From contig DIGA01000120.1 of assembly GCA_002419365.1 (NCBI GenBank), positions 43,913-75,331 of the forward strand: a DNA stretch of 31,419 nt. Reading direction: 5' to 3'. Below, piece by piece: positions 1-6,667 of this stretch. The position numbers and the translations under genes were made by a program. Numbering within the stretch: the stretch's first letter is position 1; the number at the start of each line of letters is the position of its first letter. The notes below the pieces were generated by a model, which was given only the letters and a program-made list of their open reading frames with translations, made no database searches and was not told where the DNA came from. This DNA is from Mageeibacillus sp. UBA5734 (lineage in GTDB: Bacteria; Bacillota; Clostridia; Saccharofermentanales; UBA5734).

Positions 1-40
1 GATGCCTGCTGATGCCAGGCTGATGAGCCAGTCAGTATGA
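1..40 (+). other. Possible 3' end of an upstream reading frame
   Basis: Frame 2 is open from the window edge to a TGA at 38-40, while the other two forward frames stop within the first 25 bases. It could be the last dozen codons of a gene that starts outside the window, about 56 bases before the next start codon. Too short to assign any family. Confidence 0.2.
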
Positions 41-96
41 ATGATCCATCCGGCCGCCCCAAATTTGACGGCAGCCCTATTGAAAGGACAACACCC

Positions 97-1371
97 ATGC
101 AAACCACGGCAGTTCGACTCCATGGCGCAAACGACTTGCGCCTCGACCGTTTTGATTTACCCGAAATCACTTCTGATGAAATCCTGGTGAAAATCATTTC
201 CGACAGCATCTGCATGTCCTCCTACAAGGCCGCTTCCCTCGGTTCGCGCCACAAACGTGTCCCGGATGACATCGCCGAGCATCCGGTGATCATCGGCCAT
301 GAATTTGCCGGTGAAGTGGTTGCGGTCGGATCCAAGTGGCAAGACCAGTATCCAGTCGGTATGCGCTATGCCATCCAGCCAGCTTTGAATTACCAGGGTT
401 CAATGGATTCCCCCGGTTATTCTTTCCGGTATTGCGGGGGTGCTGCGACGTACTGCATCCTGCCGCATCAGGTCATGGAGCTGGGCTGTCTGCTGCCTTA
501 CGAAGGTGATGCCTTTTTTCTGGCTTCGCTGGCTGAGCCGATGAGCTGCATCATCGGGGCATACCACGCCAGTTTCCACACTCAGGCGGGGAGCTATGTC
601 CATCAGATGGGCATCAAACCTGGCGGTCGACTGGCCATCCTGGCTGGAGCCGGGCCCATGGGCCTGGGCGCAGTTGATTTTGCCCTGCATGGCAATATTC
701 AGCCGCGCCAGCTGGTCGTGACGGACATCAATAACGAACGCCTGGCTCGCGCCGCCAGCCTGTTCACTCCGGAAATCGCTGCCCGGGCAGGTGTCGAATT
801 GAACTTCGTCAATACTGCTGAGCTGTCTGATCCCGTGCAAGGACTGCTCGACCTGACCGCAGGTGAAGGCTTTGATGATGTCCTGGTCTTTGCCCCTGTC
901 GCTGCTGTCTGCGAACTGGCCGATAAGATTCTCGGCCATGATGGCTGCCTGAACTTTTTTGCCGGACCGACCGACACTTCATTCACGGCCGGACTCAATT
1001 ATTACAATGTCCATTACAATGCAACCCATGTCATTGGCACGACGGGTGGCAATACGGATGATATGAAAGAATCCCTGGAATTGTCGGCTGCGGGACGGAT
1101 CAATCCGGCAGTCATGGTCACCCATGTCGGCGGCCTCGACAGCGCCGCTGATGCAACCCTCAACCTGCCGAAAATCCCGGGCGGTAAAAAACTGGTCTAT
1201 ACGGGCATTTCGTTGCCACTGACTGCGATCGATGATTTTGCCCGCCTGGGCCAGACTGATCCCCTGTTCGCCGGCTTGGCCCAGATCTGTGCCCGCCATG
1301 GCGGCTTGTGGAATGCCCAGGCAGAGCGATATTTGCTCCAGCACGCATCCTCAATCGACACCCTGGCCTGA
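97..1371 (+). CDS. SorE-like zinc-dependent dehydrogenase (L-sorbose-1-phosphate reductase family)
   Basis: Predicted cytoplasmic medium-chain dehydrogenase of 424 residues. In this family the characterised SorE reduces L-sorbose 1-phosphate to glucitol 6-phosphate with NAD(P)H. Visible features are the catalytic-zinc ligands Cys39 and the GHEF motif (His68/Glu69), Glu147 in LAEP, and a Rossmann GAGPMGL motif at 184-190. The four-cysteine structural zinc lobe of classical alcohol dehydrogenases is absent. The start at 97 is chosen because GAAAGGA lies nine bases upstream; an earlier in-frame ATG at 37 has no ribosome site and adds an unconserved-looking stretch. The length and the segments NTDDM, CLNFFAGP and GGKKLVYTG are as I remember for SorE. 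No sorbose PTS or glucitol-6-phosphate dehydrogenase lies beside it, so the true substrate may be another keto-sugar phosphate or polyol. Family is secure, substrate is inferred. Confidence 0.85.
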   Translation: MQTTAVRLHGANDLRLDRFDLPEITSDEILVKIISDSICMSSYKAASLGSRHKRVPDDIAEHPVIIGHEFAGEVVAVGSKWQDQYPVGMRYAIQPALNYQGSMDSPGYSFRYCGGAATYCILPHQVMELGCLLPYEGDAFFLASLAEPMSCIIGAYHASFHTQAGSYVHQMGIKPGGRLAILAGAGPMGLGAVDFALHGNIQPRQLVVTDINNERLARAASLFTPEIAARAGVELNFVNTAELSDPVQGLLDLTAGEGFDDVLVFAPVAAVCELADKILGHDGCLNFFAGPTDTSFTAGLNYYNVHYNATHVIGTTGGNTDDMKESLELSAAGRINPAVMVTHVGGLDSAADATLNLPKIPGGKKLVYTGISLPLTAIDDFARLGQTDPLFAGLAQICARHGGLWNAQAERYLLQHASSIDTLA

Positions 1372-1468
1372 TGTTTGCATTTATTCACTGGCGCAAGATT
1401 CTGGAATTGCCGTAAGCAGGGACAATTGTTACCATGGAGAGACTTGCAAGTTGAAAGCAGGTTATTCC

Positions 1469-2227
1469 ATGGATTTTCTCGCCATCTTCCAGAATCTTTC
1501 GCAGTGGCAAATCATCGCAGGTCTACTGGTTGCTGTCATCATCGGCATTGGCAAGACTGGTATCGGCGGTGTCGTGCTGCTGGCCATTCCGATTCTGGCC
1601 AGTGCCTTTGGTGCGATTGAATCGACCGGCCTGATGCTCACCATGTTTCTGATCGGCGATGTGTTTGCAGTCAAAGCCTATGCCAGGCATGGCAAATGGG
1701 AGGAAATCAGGAAACTCCTGCCGCCAGCCCTTGCAGGCCTGGCCCTGGGCAGCCTGGTCGGCCGTTTCATCAATGACCAGCAGTTCAAATATCTGATTGC
1801 CAGCATCGTTCTGGTCTGCCTGGTCGCGATGGTCTGGCAGGAAGTGAAGGGCGACCAGCTCAAAGTGCCGCAAGCACGCTGGTTTGCCATCCTGATCGGG
1901 GTGCTGTCTGGCTTTGCCACCATGATCGGTAATGCGGCCGGACCGATTTTTGCCATCTACCTGCTGGCGATCCGTCTGAACAAGCAAAACTACCTGGGTA
2001 CGACAGCCTGGTTTTTCCTGATCATCAATCTGCTCAAGCTGCCCTTGCAAGTTTTTGTCTGGCACAACATCACCTGGACAACTGCCATCCTCGCCATCGC
2101 TGCCTTGCCGGCGATTTTCATCGGTACACGGATCGGGATCTGGGTCATCCGCAAATTGCCGGAGAAGGCTTTCCGCTATCTGGTCATTGCCATGACGGCA
2201 GTGGTAGCGGCCCGGATGTTTTTCTAG
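1469..2227 (+). CDS. TauE/SafE (TSUP) family membrane transporter
   Basis: Integral membrane protein of 252 residues with about eight hydrophobic segments. TSUP proteins export or import small anions, notably sulfite, sulfoacetate and other organosulfonates, probably driven by proton gradient. The two TSUP half-motifs are visible: GIGKTGIGG with a following LAIP near residues 26-41, and GFATMIGNAAGPI near residues 150-162. The ATG at 1469 follows GAAAGCAGG with seven bases of spacing and gives the usual family length. A TTG at 1451 with GGAGAG upstream is an alternative that adds six residues. It sits 97 bases after the SorE-like gene on the same strand and may be cotranscribed with it. The substrate is unknown; sugar-linked sulfonates are one idea given the neighbour, but nothing in the sequence fixes this. 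Confidence 0.85.
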   Translation: MDFLAIFQNLSQWQIIAGLLVAVIIGIGKTGIGGVVLLAIPILASAFGAIESTGLMLTMFLIGDVFAVKAYARHGKWEEIRKLLPPALAGLALGSLVGRFINDQQFKYLIASIVLVCLVAMVWQEVKGDQLKVPQARWFAILIGVLSGFATMIGNAAGPIFAIYLLAIRLNKQNYLGTTAWFFLIINLLKLPLQVFVWHNITWTTAILAIAALPAIFIGTRIGIWVIRKLPEKAFRYLVIAMTAVVAARMFF

Positions 2228-2276
2228 AGGCCGGTCCACAAAAAATCCTGGATGAATGCCAAACCTTGAGACAGAC

Positions 2277-2320
2277 AAAAAAGAGTTGCCTCTGAACGAT
2301 CGTTCGAGACAACTCTTTTT
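2277..2320. terminator. Long bidirectional hairpin between TSUP gene and ptsH
   Basis: AAAAAGAGTTG (2278-2288) pairs with CAACTCTTTTT (2310-2320), and the inside holds TCT/AGA and the palindrome GAACGATCGTTC at 2294-2305. A-tract on the left and T-tract on the right let it end transcription from both convergent genes. Confidence 0.85.
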
Positions 2321-2366
2321 GTTTGAACCAGAGCTAAGACCTGTGAACCGGTGCGGCTGGAAAAAC

Positions 2367-2618
2367 TCAGCCAGCGAAGAAAGTCTTGAGCTTTTCGGCC
2401 GCTTCCACTTCATCTGCCCCTTCGACCTGGACGGTCAGAGCGGTTCCGTGCGACGCACCCAGCGACATGATGCCGAGAATGCTCTTCGGATTGACATGGT
2501 TGTCGTCCTTGATCAAGGTGATGTCGCTTTTGATGGTCATACAGACCTTGACGAGCTCGGTAGCGGGACGGGCGTGCAGGCCTTCTTTGAAAGGAACAGT
2601 GACTTGGATGGTTTGCAT
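2367..2618 (-). CDS. ptsH: Phosphocarrier protein HPr
   Basis: General PTS phosphocarrier of 83 residues; it takes phosphate from enzyme I on His15 and passes it to EIIA proteins. His15 sits in GLHARPATELV, and the regulatory Ser46 sits in NPKSILGIMSLG, the site of HPr kinase in Gram-positive bacteria. Size and spacing of both sites match the family exactly. It is the last gene of the fructose operon, 67 bases after the EIIBC gene, instead of beside ptsI as in many Bacillota; ptsI is divergent about 4 kb away. A hairpin terminator follows. Placement means HPr level may rise with fructose induction, unless there is a further ptsH or an internal promoter, neither of which I can see. Confidence 0.97.
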   Translation of the reverse strand: MQTIQVTVPFKEGLHARPATELVKVCMTIKSDITLIKDDNHVNPKSILGIMSLGASHGTALTVQVEGADEVEAAEKLKTFFAG

Positions 2619-2685
2619 GGTATTAATCTCCTCAATGAATCATAAAAGGAAAGAATATCTTCCTAATTATACCAGATCTCTTGAT

Positions 2686-4044
2686 TCAGTCGACGCTTTT
2701 CTTCAGTGCACCGATCATGAATGCGGTGACGACCGTACCAACGGCGATCGAGACGAGGTACATCGGGATGTTGGTAACGGCGAAGAAGACGAAGATGCCG
2801 CCGTGGGGGACGCTCAAAGTTGCATTGAAAAGCATGGAGAGGGCGCCGGTAATGGCTGAGCCAACCATGATCGAAGGGATGACACGCAGCGGGTCAGCTG
2901 CGGCAAAGGGAATCGCACCTTCGGTGATGAAGGAAGCACCCAAAACCCAGGCTGCTTTACCGGATTCTTTTTCGAATTCGGTGAATTTCTTTTTGAACAG
3001 GATGGTAGCCAAAGCCAGGCCAAGCGGCGGGGTCATGCCGGCAGCCATGACAGCAGCCATGACAGCGGAACCTTGTCCTGCAGCCAGTGTGCCTGTCGCA
3101 AAGGCGTAAGCAGCTTTGTTGACCGGTCCGCCCATGTCAAAGGCCATCATCAGACCGACAACCAGACCCAGGATAATGGCATTGGCGCCAGAAAGGCCAG
3201 TGAGGAAGTTGGTCATGCCCGCATTCAGGGCTGCAACCGGTACACCCAGGACATAGAACATCAACAGGCCGACAATCAGGGAGCCAAGGACAGGGATGAT
3301 CAGAACGGGCATGATACCCTGGAGGGATTTGGGCAGCTTGATGTATTTTTTGATGCCAAGGACAACATAACCAGCCAGGAAGCCAGCGACGAGACCGCCA
3401 AGGAAACCAGCATTAAGCTGGACGGCGACGGAACCGCCGATCATGCCGACGGCCAGACCGGGACGGTCAGCGATCGAATAGGCGATGTAACCGGCCAGGA
3501 TGGGAACGAGGAAGGAGAATGCTCCGGCACCGCCGATTTTCATCAGGTAGTCGGACAAGGTGTTGCGCAGTTCTGTACCACCGACCAGCCAGCTCAGGGC
3601 AATGATGATACCACCGGCCACAACGAACGGGATCATGAACGAAACGCCGTTCATCAGGTGCTTGTAGACACCGGTGCGATTGGCAGCTCGCTGCTCTTTG
3701 ATCGCACTGACCTGGTCAGCCAGGTTGGCAGAAGAACCATAGACCGGTGCATTCAGGGCTTTCTCGATCAGGCCATTGGCGTCCTTGAGGGCGTCGGACA
3801 CGCCAACCATGAGAACTTTCTTGCCACCGAAGCGCTCCATCGGGACGGTGGTGTCGCAGGCCAGGATGATGGCATCTGCGGATTTGATTTCATCGGCGGT
3901 CAGTTCGTTTTCAACACCGACTGAACCGCGGGTCTCAACTTTGACATCATAACCTTTTTTCTTGGCTGCATCAGCGATCGCTTCTGCGGCCATGTAGGTG
4001 TGGGCGATGCCAGTTGGACAGGCTGTGACTGCTAGGATTTTCAT
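2686..4044 (-). CDS. fruA: PTS fructose transporter subunit EIIBC
   Basis: Membrane permease of 452 residues that imports fructose and phosphorylates it to fructose 1-phosphate. The EIIB domain (about 1-100) starts with the phosphorylation motif TACPTGIAHTYMAAEAI, active Cys9. The EIIC domain starts near residue 120 and carries many membrane segments, the DMGGPVNKAAYAFA segment and the conserved EGAIPFAAADPLRVIP motif. There is no EIIA domain; that function is the separate first gene of the operon, unlike the fused EIIABC of Bacillus subtilis. The ATG at 4044 is chosen since the AGGAGG-type site (4052-4057) is seven bases away; a GTG two codons upstream would be only one base from it. A weak hairpin AAGCC/GGCTT lies in the 50-base gap after fruK. 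Confidence 0.95.
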   Translation of the reverse strand: MKILAVTACPTGIAHTYMAAEAIADAAKKKGYDVKVETRGSVGVENELTADEIKSADAIILACDTTVPMERFGGKKVLMVGVSDALKDANGLIEKALNAPVYGSSANLADQVSAIKEQRAANRTGVYKHLMNGVSFMIPFVVAGGIIIALSWLVGGTELRNTLSDYLMKIGGAGAFSFLVPILAGYIAYSIADRPGLAVGMIGGSVAVQLNAGFLGGLVAGFLAGYVVLGIKKYIKLPKSLQGIMPVLIIPVLGSLIVGLLMFYVLGVPVAALNAGMTNFLTGLSGANAIILGLVVGLMMAFDMGGPVNKAAYAFATGTLAAGQGSAVMAAVMAAGMTPPLGLALATILFKKKFTEFEKESGKAAWVLGASFITEGAIPFAAADPLRVIPSIMVGSAITGALSMLFNATLSVPHGGIFVFFAVTNIPMYLVSIAVGTVVTAFMIGALKKSVD

Positions 4045-4094
4045 GAACACGCCTCCTCAAAATAAATAGTTATAACAAGCCTTGCGTTGGCTTA

Positions 4095-5027
4095 TTACCG
4101 GCTGGGACGAAGGACGACCTGGGCGGCCATCCGTTCGACATCCTGGCGGGAGAAACTTTCGGTCCCGACTTTGCTGACGGCCAGGGCTCCACAGGCCGTC
4201 GCCCAGGACAGGGCTTGCTCCAGACCAAGGTTCTGGGACAGACAATGGACAAATCCGGCCAGCATGGAATCTCCTGCTCCGACCGTGCCCCGCACGTCGA
4301 CCTTGAGCGGCTCGGCAAACAGAGCCTGATCTTGGCTGACCAGGATGCTGCCATCACCACCCATGGATACGAGGACATAGACGATGCCGTACTGGGTGAT
4401 CAGCTGGCGGCAAGCTGCAACAATCGCCGCTTCGGTCTCCAGCTGAGTGCCCAGGGCGCTCTCGAGTTCGTGGATGTTGGGCTTGATCAGAGTCGGGGCT
4501 GCCTTGAGACCTTCCAGCAGCAAGACGCCATCAGCATCAAGCACACTCTGGCAGGGGGACTGGACGCGGCTGATCAGTTGGCGGTAGAAATCAGTGGGCA
4601 GCCCCTTAGGCAGGCTACCGGAAAAAACGATGAACTGGCTTTGGGCGGACAATTCGTCGATCTTGGCTTCAATAGCTGCAATGGCAGAGGCATCGACAGA
4701 GAATCCCGCTTCGTTGATATCGGTCGTGCTGCGGGACGCTGTTTCGATCAGCTTGGTGTTGGTTCTTGTTGCAGCATCAATCTCGATCAAATCAGTGTCC
4801 AGGCCATCCTGTTCCAGCAAGGAACGGACGTGACCGATGTTGCTGTGGCCGATAAATCCTGTGGCTTTGGCCTGTGAACCTAAGGACTTCAGGATCCGGG
4901 CCACATTGATGCCTTTGCCGCCCATGTCTTCGCGAACGCTCTGCACTCGGTTGACTTCACCAAAAGCAAATTTTTCGACGACAACCGTGCGGTCGATGGC
5001 TGGATTGAGGGTGACTGTTGTAATCAT
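4095..5027 (-). CDS. fruK: 1-phosphofructokinase
   Basis: PfkB-family sugar kinase of 310 residues that converts fructose 1-phosphate to fructose 1,6-bisphosphate with ATP. It shows LNPAIDRT at the N-terminus (8-13), the sugar-binding GGKGINVARILKSLG at 36-50, and GTVGAGDSMLAGF at 247-258 with catalytic Asp253. The start at 5027 is six bases after GAAAGGA; a GTG one codon before is too close to that site. The ribosome site overlaps the stop codon of fruR, so the two genes are probably translationally coupled. Belongs to the fructose operon and acts on the product of the EIIBC protein. Confidence 0.95.
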   Translation of the reverse strand: MITTVTLNPAIDRTVVVEKFAFGEVNRVQSVREDMGGKGINVARILKSLGSQAKATGFIGHSNIGHVRSLLEQDGLDTDLIEIDAATRTNTKLIETASRSTTDINEAGFSVDASAIAAIEAKIDELSAQSQFIVFSGSLPKGLPTDFYRQLISRVQSPCQSVLDADGVLLLEGLKAAPTLIKPNIHELESALGTQLETEAAIVAACRQLITQYGIVYVLVSMGGDGSILVSQDQALFAEPLKVDVRGTVGAGDSMLAGFVHCLSQNLGLEQALSWATACGALAVSKVGTESFSRQDVERMAAQVVLRPSR

Positions 5028-5038
5028 CACAGTTCCTT

Positions 5039-5809
5039 TCAGGAGCGGATCAGTTCAATGTCGTTGTTACGGTATGTCTCTAGCAGAGATTCATCGATTT
5101 CGCTGTCCGTGATGATGACATCCACCATCGACAATGGAGCGATCTGGCAGAGTGCGACCCGGTTGAACTTCGAATGATCGACCAGGACATAGCGCTCGCT
5201 GGCACAGCTAAGCATGGTGCGCTTGACTTCGGCTTCATCCAGGTCTGGTGTGGTCAGGCCGCTGTCGATGGAGACACCGTTGGCTGCGACGAAGGCTTTG
5301 TTGACATTGAACCGGCGCAAAAATTCGATCGTCATATGTCCGACGGCCGCCAGGACATTGAGCCGGACCTTGCCACCCATGGCGATCAATTCAACATTGG
5401 GATTCTGGGCGATCAGGCTGGAAACCGTGGTTGAATTGGTGATGACCGTCAGGTGCAAGTTTGACTGGCCGATCAGGCGAGCCAGCTCGAGCGTGGTAGT
5501 CCCAGCATCGAGAATGATGCTGTCGTGATCCACCAGGCGCTCAAATGCCTTGCGGGCGATGGCTCGCTTCTGGGTTTCGAACAAATTCTCTTTCTGGTTG
5601 TAGCTCTCTTCGATCGTCAGGGTCGTCAGGCTGGTCAGGATCGCACCGCCATGGGTCCGTTCGAGTTTCCCTTCCGCCTCGAGGGTTGCGAGATCGCGCC
5701 GGATGGTGGCTTCGGACGCTTCCAGGGAGTCACACAGCTGCCGGACCGTGATGGTACGGCTTTGCTTGAGGGCGTCGAGGATGCGAAGATGTCGTTCTCC
5801 CTGTAACAT
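5039..5809 (-). CDS. fruR: DeoR-family regulator of the fructose operon
   Basis: Transcription factor of 256 residues. An N-terminal DeoR helix-turn-helix spans about residues 5-55, with TVRQLCDSLEASEATIRRDL and the family mark RTHGGAIL. The C-terminal sugar-phosphate sensing domain has ILDAGTTTLELARLI near residue 90 and VDHSKFNRVA near residue 205. By analogy with known fructose-operon regulators it should repress fru and release DNA on binding fructose 1-phosphate or the bisphosphate; this is inference. It lies second in its own operon, so autoregulation is expected. The ATG at 5809, starting MLQGERHLRIL, fits the family start; a TTG at 5818 overlaps the stop codon of the upstream EIIA gene and is an alternative. 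No strong ribosome site precedes either, which suggests coupled translation. Confidence 0.92.
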   Translation of the reverse strand: MLQGERHLRILDALKQSRTITVRQLCDSLEASEATIRRDLATLEAEGKLERTHGGAILTSLTTLTIEESYNQKENLFETQKRAIARKAFERLVDHDSIILDAGTTTLELARLIGQSNLHLTVITNSTTVSSLIAQNPNVELIAMGGKVRLNVLAAVGHMTIEFLRRFNVNKAFVAANGVSIDSGLTTPDLDEAEVKRTMLSCASERYVLVDHSKFNRVALCQIAPLSMVDVIITDSEIDESLLETYRNNDIELIRS

Positions 5810-5814
5810 AAGGA

Positions 5815-6264
5815 TCAAAGCCCGATTTCGTAATCTTGGAGCACCTTGAGCACGGCAGCGGGTGAACTGGCAGCGCGCAGATTGGTGCGGAATTCTTCTT
5901 TCATCAGGCGGCGGGATAAATTAGCCAGGATTTTAAGATGGACATCACCGGCATTATCGGCCGGAACACCGATCATGAAAATGATGTCAATCGGATTGCC
6001 ATCAAGGGACTGCCAGTCCATGGATTCCACAGTGGCGTACATCAGAAGCGGCTCGGTGACAGCGTTGGTCTTGCCATGAGGGATCGCCACACCGAAGCCC
6101 ATGCCTGTCGAATATTCACCTTCGCGGTGCAGGACTGCATCACGATAACCAGCAACATCGGCTACTCGCCCAGCTGCAGCGGCTTTTTCTGCCAGCATCT
6201 GGATTGCTTCTGCTTTAGACTTGGCCGGCAGGTTCAGGATAATCAGGTCTTCATTGATCAGCAT
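5815..6264 (-). CDS. PTS fructose-type EIIA protein
   Basis: Soluble EIIA of the fructose/mannitol (PTS_EIIA_2) class, 149 residues. It carries phosphate from HPr to the EIIB domain of FruA. The phosphorylated His63 lies in GFGVAIPHGKTNAV, preceded by the typical HREGEYSTGMG. It is the first gene of the operon, about 90 bases below the predicted transcription start. Two starts are plausible: 6264, with GGAGG five bases upstream, and 6276, with AAGGG seven bases upstream, which would add four residues. I prefer 6264 because MLINEDLIILNL matches a normal family N-terminus. Confidence 0.94.
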   Translation of the reverse strand: MLINEDLIILNLPAKSKAEAIQMLAEKAAAAGRVADVAGYRDAVLHREGEYSTGMGFGVAIPHGKTNAVTEPLLMYATVESMDWQSLDGNPIDIIFMIGVPADNAGDVHLKILANLSRRLMKEEFRTNLRAASSPAAVLKVLQDYEIGL

Positions 6265-6319
6265 AGGTTCCTCCATGGGGGTGCCCTTCTCTAGTTTATT
6301 GGGGAGAGGGCGATGGTTT

Positions 6320-6360
6320 GTGATCGTTTGCTTGGGGTGATGAATGATTGTTTATGATCG
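6320..6360 (-). promoter_or_regulatory. Candidate FruR operator repeats at the fru transcription start
   Basis: On the plus strand GTGATCGTTTG (6320-6330) and ATGATCGTATT (6354-6364) are similar copies 34 bases apart, with TGATGAATGATTG between them at 6338-6350. The set begins at the -10 element and covers the predicted start site, where a repressor would block fru. The link to FruR is inferred from position and repetition. Confidence 0.45.
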
Positions 6361-6361
6361 T

Positions 6362-6389
6362 ATTCTAGCACTCGTGATTGAAAAATCAA
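6362..6389 (-). promoter_or_regulatory. Promoter of the fructose operon
   Basis: Read on the minus strand: -35 TTGATT (6389-6384), 16-base spacer, -10 TAGAAT (6367-6362) with TGC directly before it, an extended -10. The start site should be near 6355, giving a leader of about 90 bases to the EIIA start. Confidence 0.7.
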
Positions 6390-6461
6390 GTACCATTTGT
6401 CTTTGTGAATGAAAATTTGCGAATGCAACCAAGTTCTGTTTAGGTGATTTGTGCAATAAGT

Positions 6462-6488
6462 CAATCCTTTGACGATCAAAGTTGATTG
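6462..6488. promoter_or_regulatory. Dyad operator candidate between the divergent promoters
   Basis: CTTTGA (6467-6472) and TCAAAG (6476-6481) form a perfect inverted repeat around CGA, and the flanks CAATC (6462-6466) and GATTG (6484-6488) are also inverted copies. It lies between the fru promoter and the ptsI promoters, so one bound protein could act on both. The binding protein is unknown; FruR is the obvious guess. Confidence 0.5.
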
Positions 6489-6506
6489 GAAATTTTCGAT
6501 TGGTGA

Positions 6507-6536
6507 TTGCCTGCTGGACACCTGAGAGGTTAAAAT
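6507..6536 (+). promoter_or_regulatory. Candidate upstream promoter for ptsI
   Basis: -35 TTGCCT (6507-6512), 18-base spacer, -10 TAAAAT (6531-6536). The -10 context GTTAAAATG recurs at the nearer candidate (6622-6628). Weaker evidence than for the fru promoter. Confidence 0.35.
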
Positions 6537-6619
6537 GGAAGAGAGTATGTGAAGTTACGTCCATTTTGCATGTTTTTTCATTTCTCGAGCATGGATTGGC
6601 GTTTTCCAGACTCGCCCTC

Positions 6620-6628
6620 TGTTAAAAT
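6620..6628 (+). promoter_or_regulatory. Extended -10 promoter close to ptsI
   Basis: TGT followed by TAAAAT (6623-6628). A TTGG at 6596 is too far away (about 21 bases) to be a normal -35, so it would rely on the extended -10. The start site would be near 6635, about 33 bases before ptsI. Confidence 0.5.
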
Positions 6629-6667
6629 GAAATAGACTCGAAAGAATGGATTAAAGGAGAAGTCGAT

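Larger units (their letters stand above)
6265..6667. other. Divergent fru/ptsI control region
   Basis: No convincing gene lies in this AT-richer stretch. It holds one good promoter toward fru, two candidate promoters toward ptsI, a 27-base dyad near the middle (6462-6488) and repeated GATTG/GATCG words; the parts are listed as separate features. Confidence 0.8.

Noticed and set aside
1523..2413. Long open frame on the minus strand opposite the TSUP gene and the end of ptsH
   Set aside because: Composition is a mirror of the membrane gene (rich in Gln, Asp, His), it has no known domain and crosses the bidirectional terminator.
4077..4093. AAGCC/GGCTT stem between fruK and fruA
   Set aside because: Only five base pairs with no real U-tract; it may be a processing or stability element but is too weak to list as a terminator.
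6291..6521. Open frame of 76 codons on the minus strand in the fru-ptsI gap
   Set aside because: It runs through the fru promoter and operator region, lacks a ribosome site and resembles no known protein.
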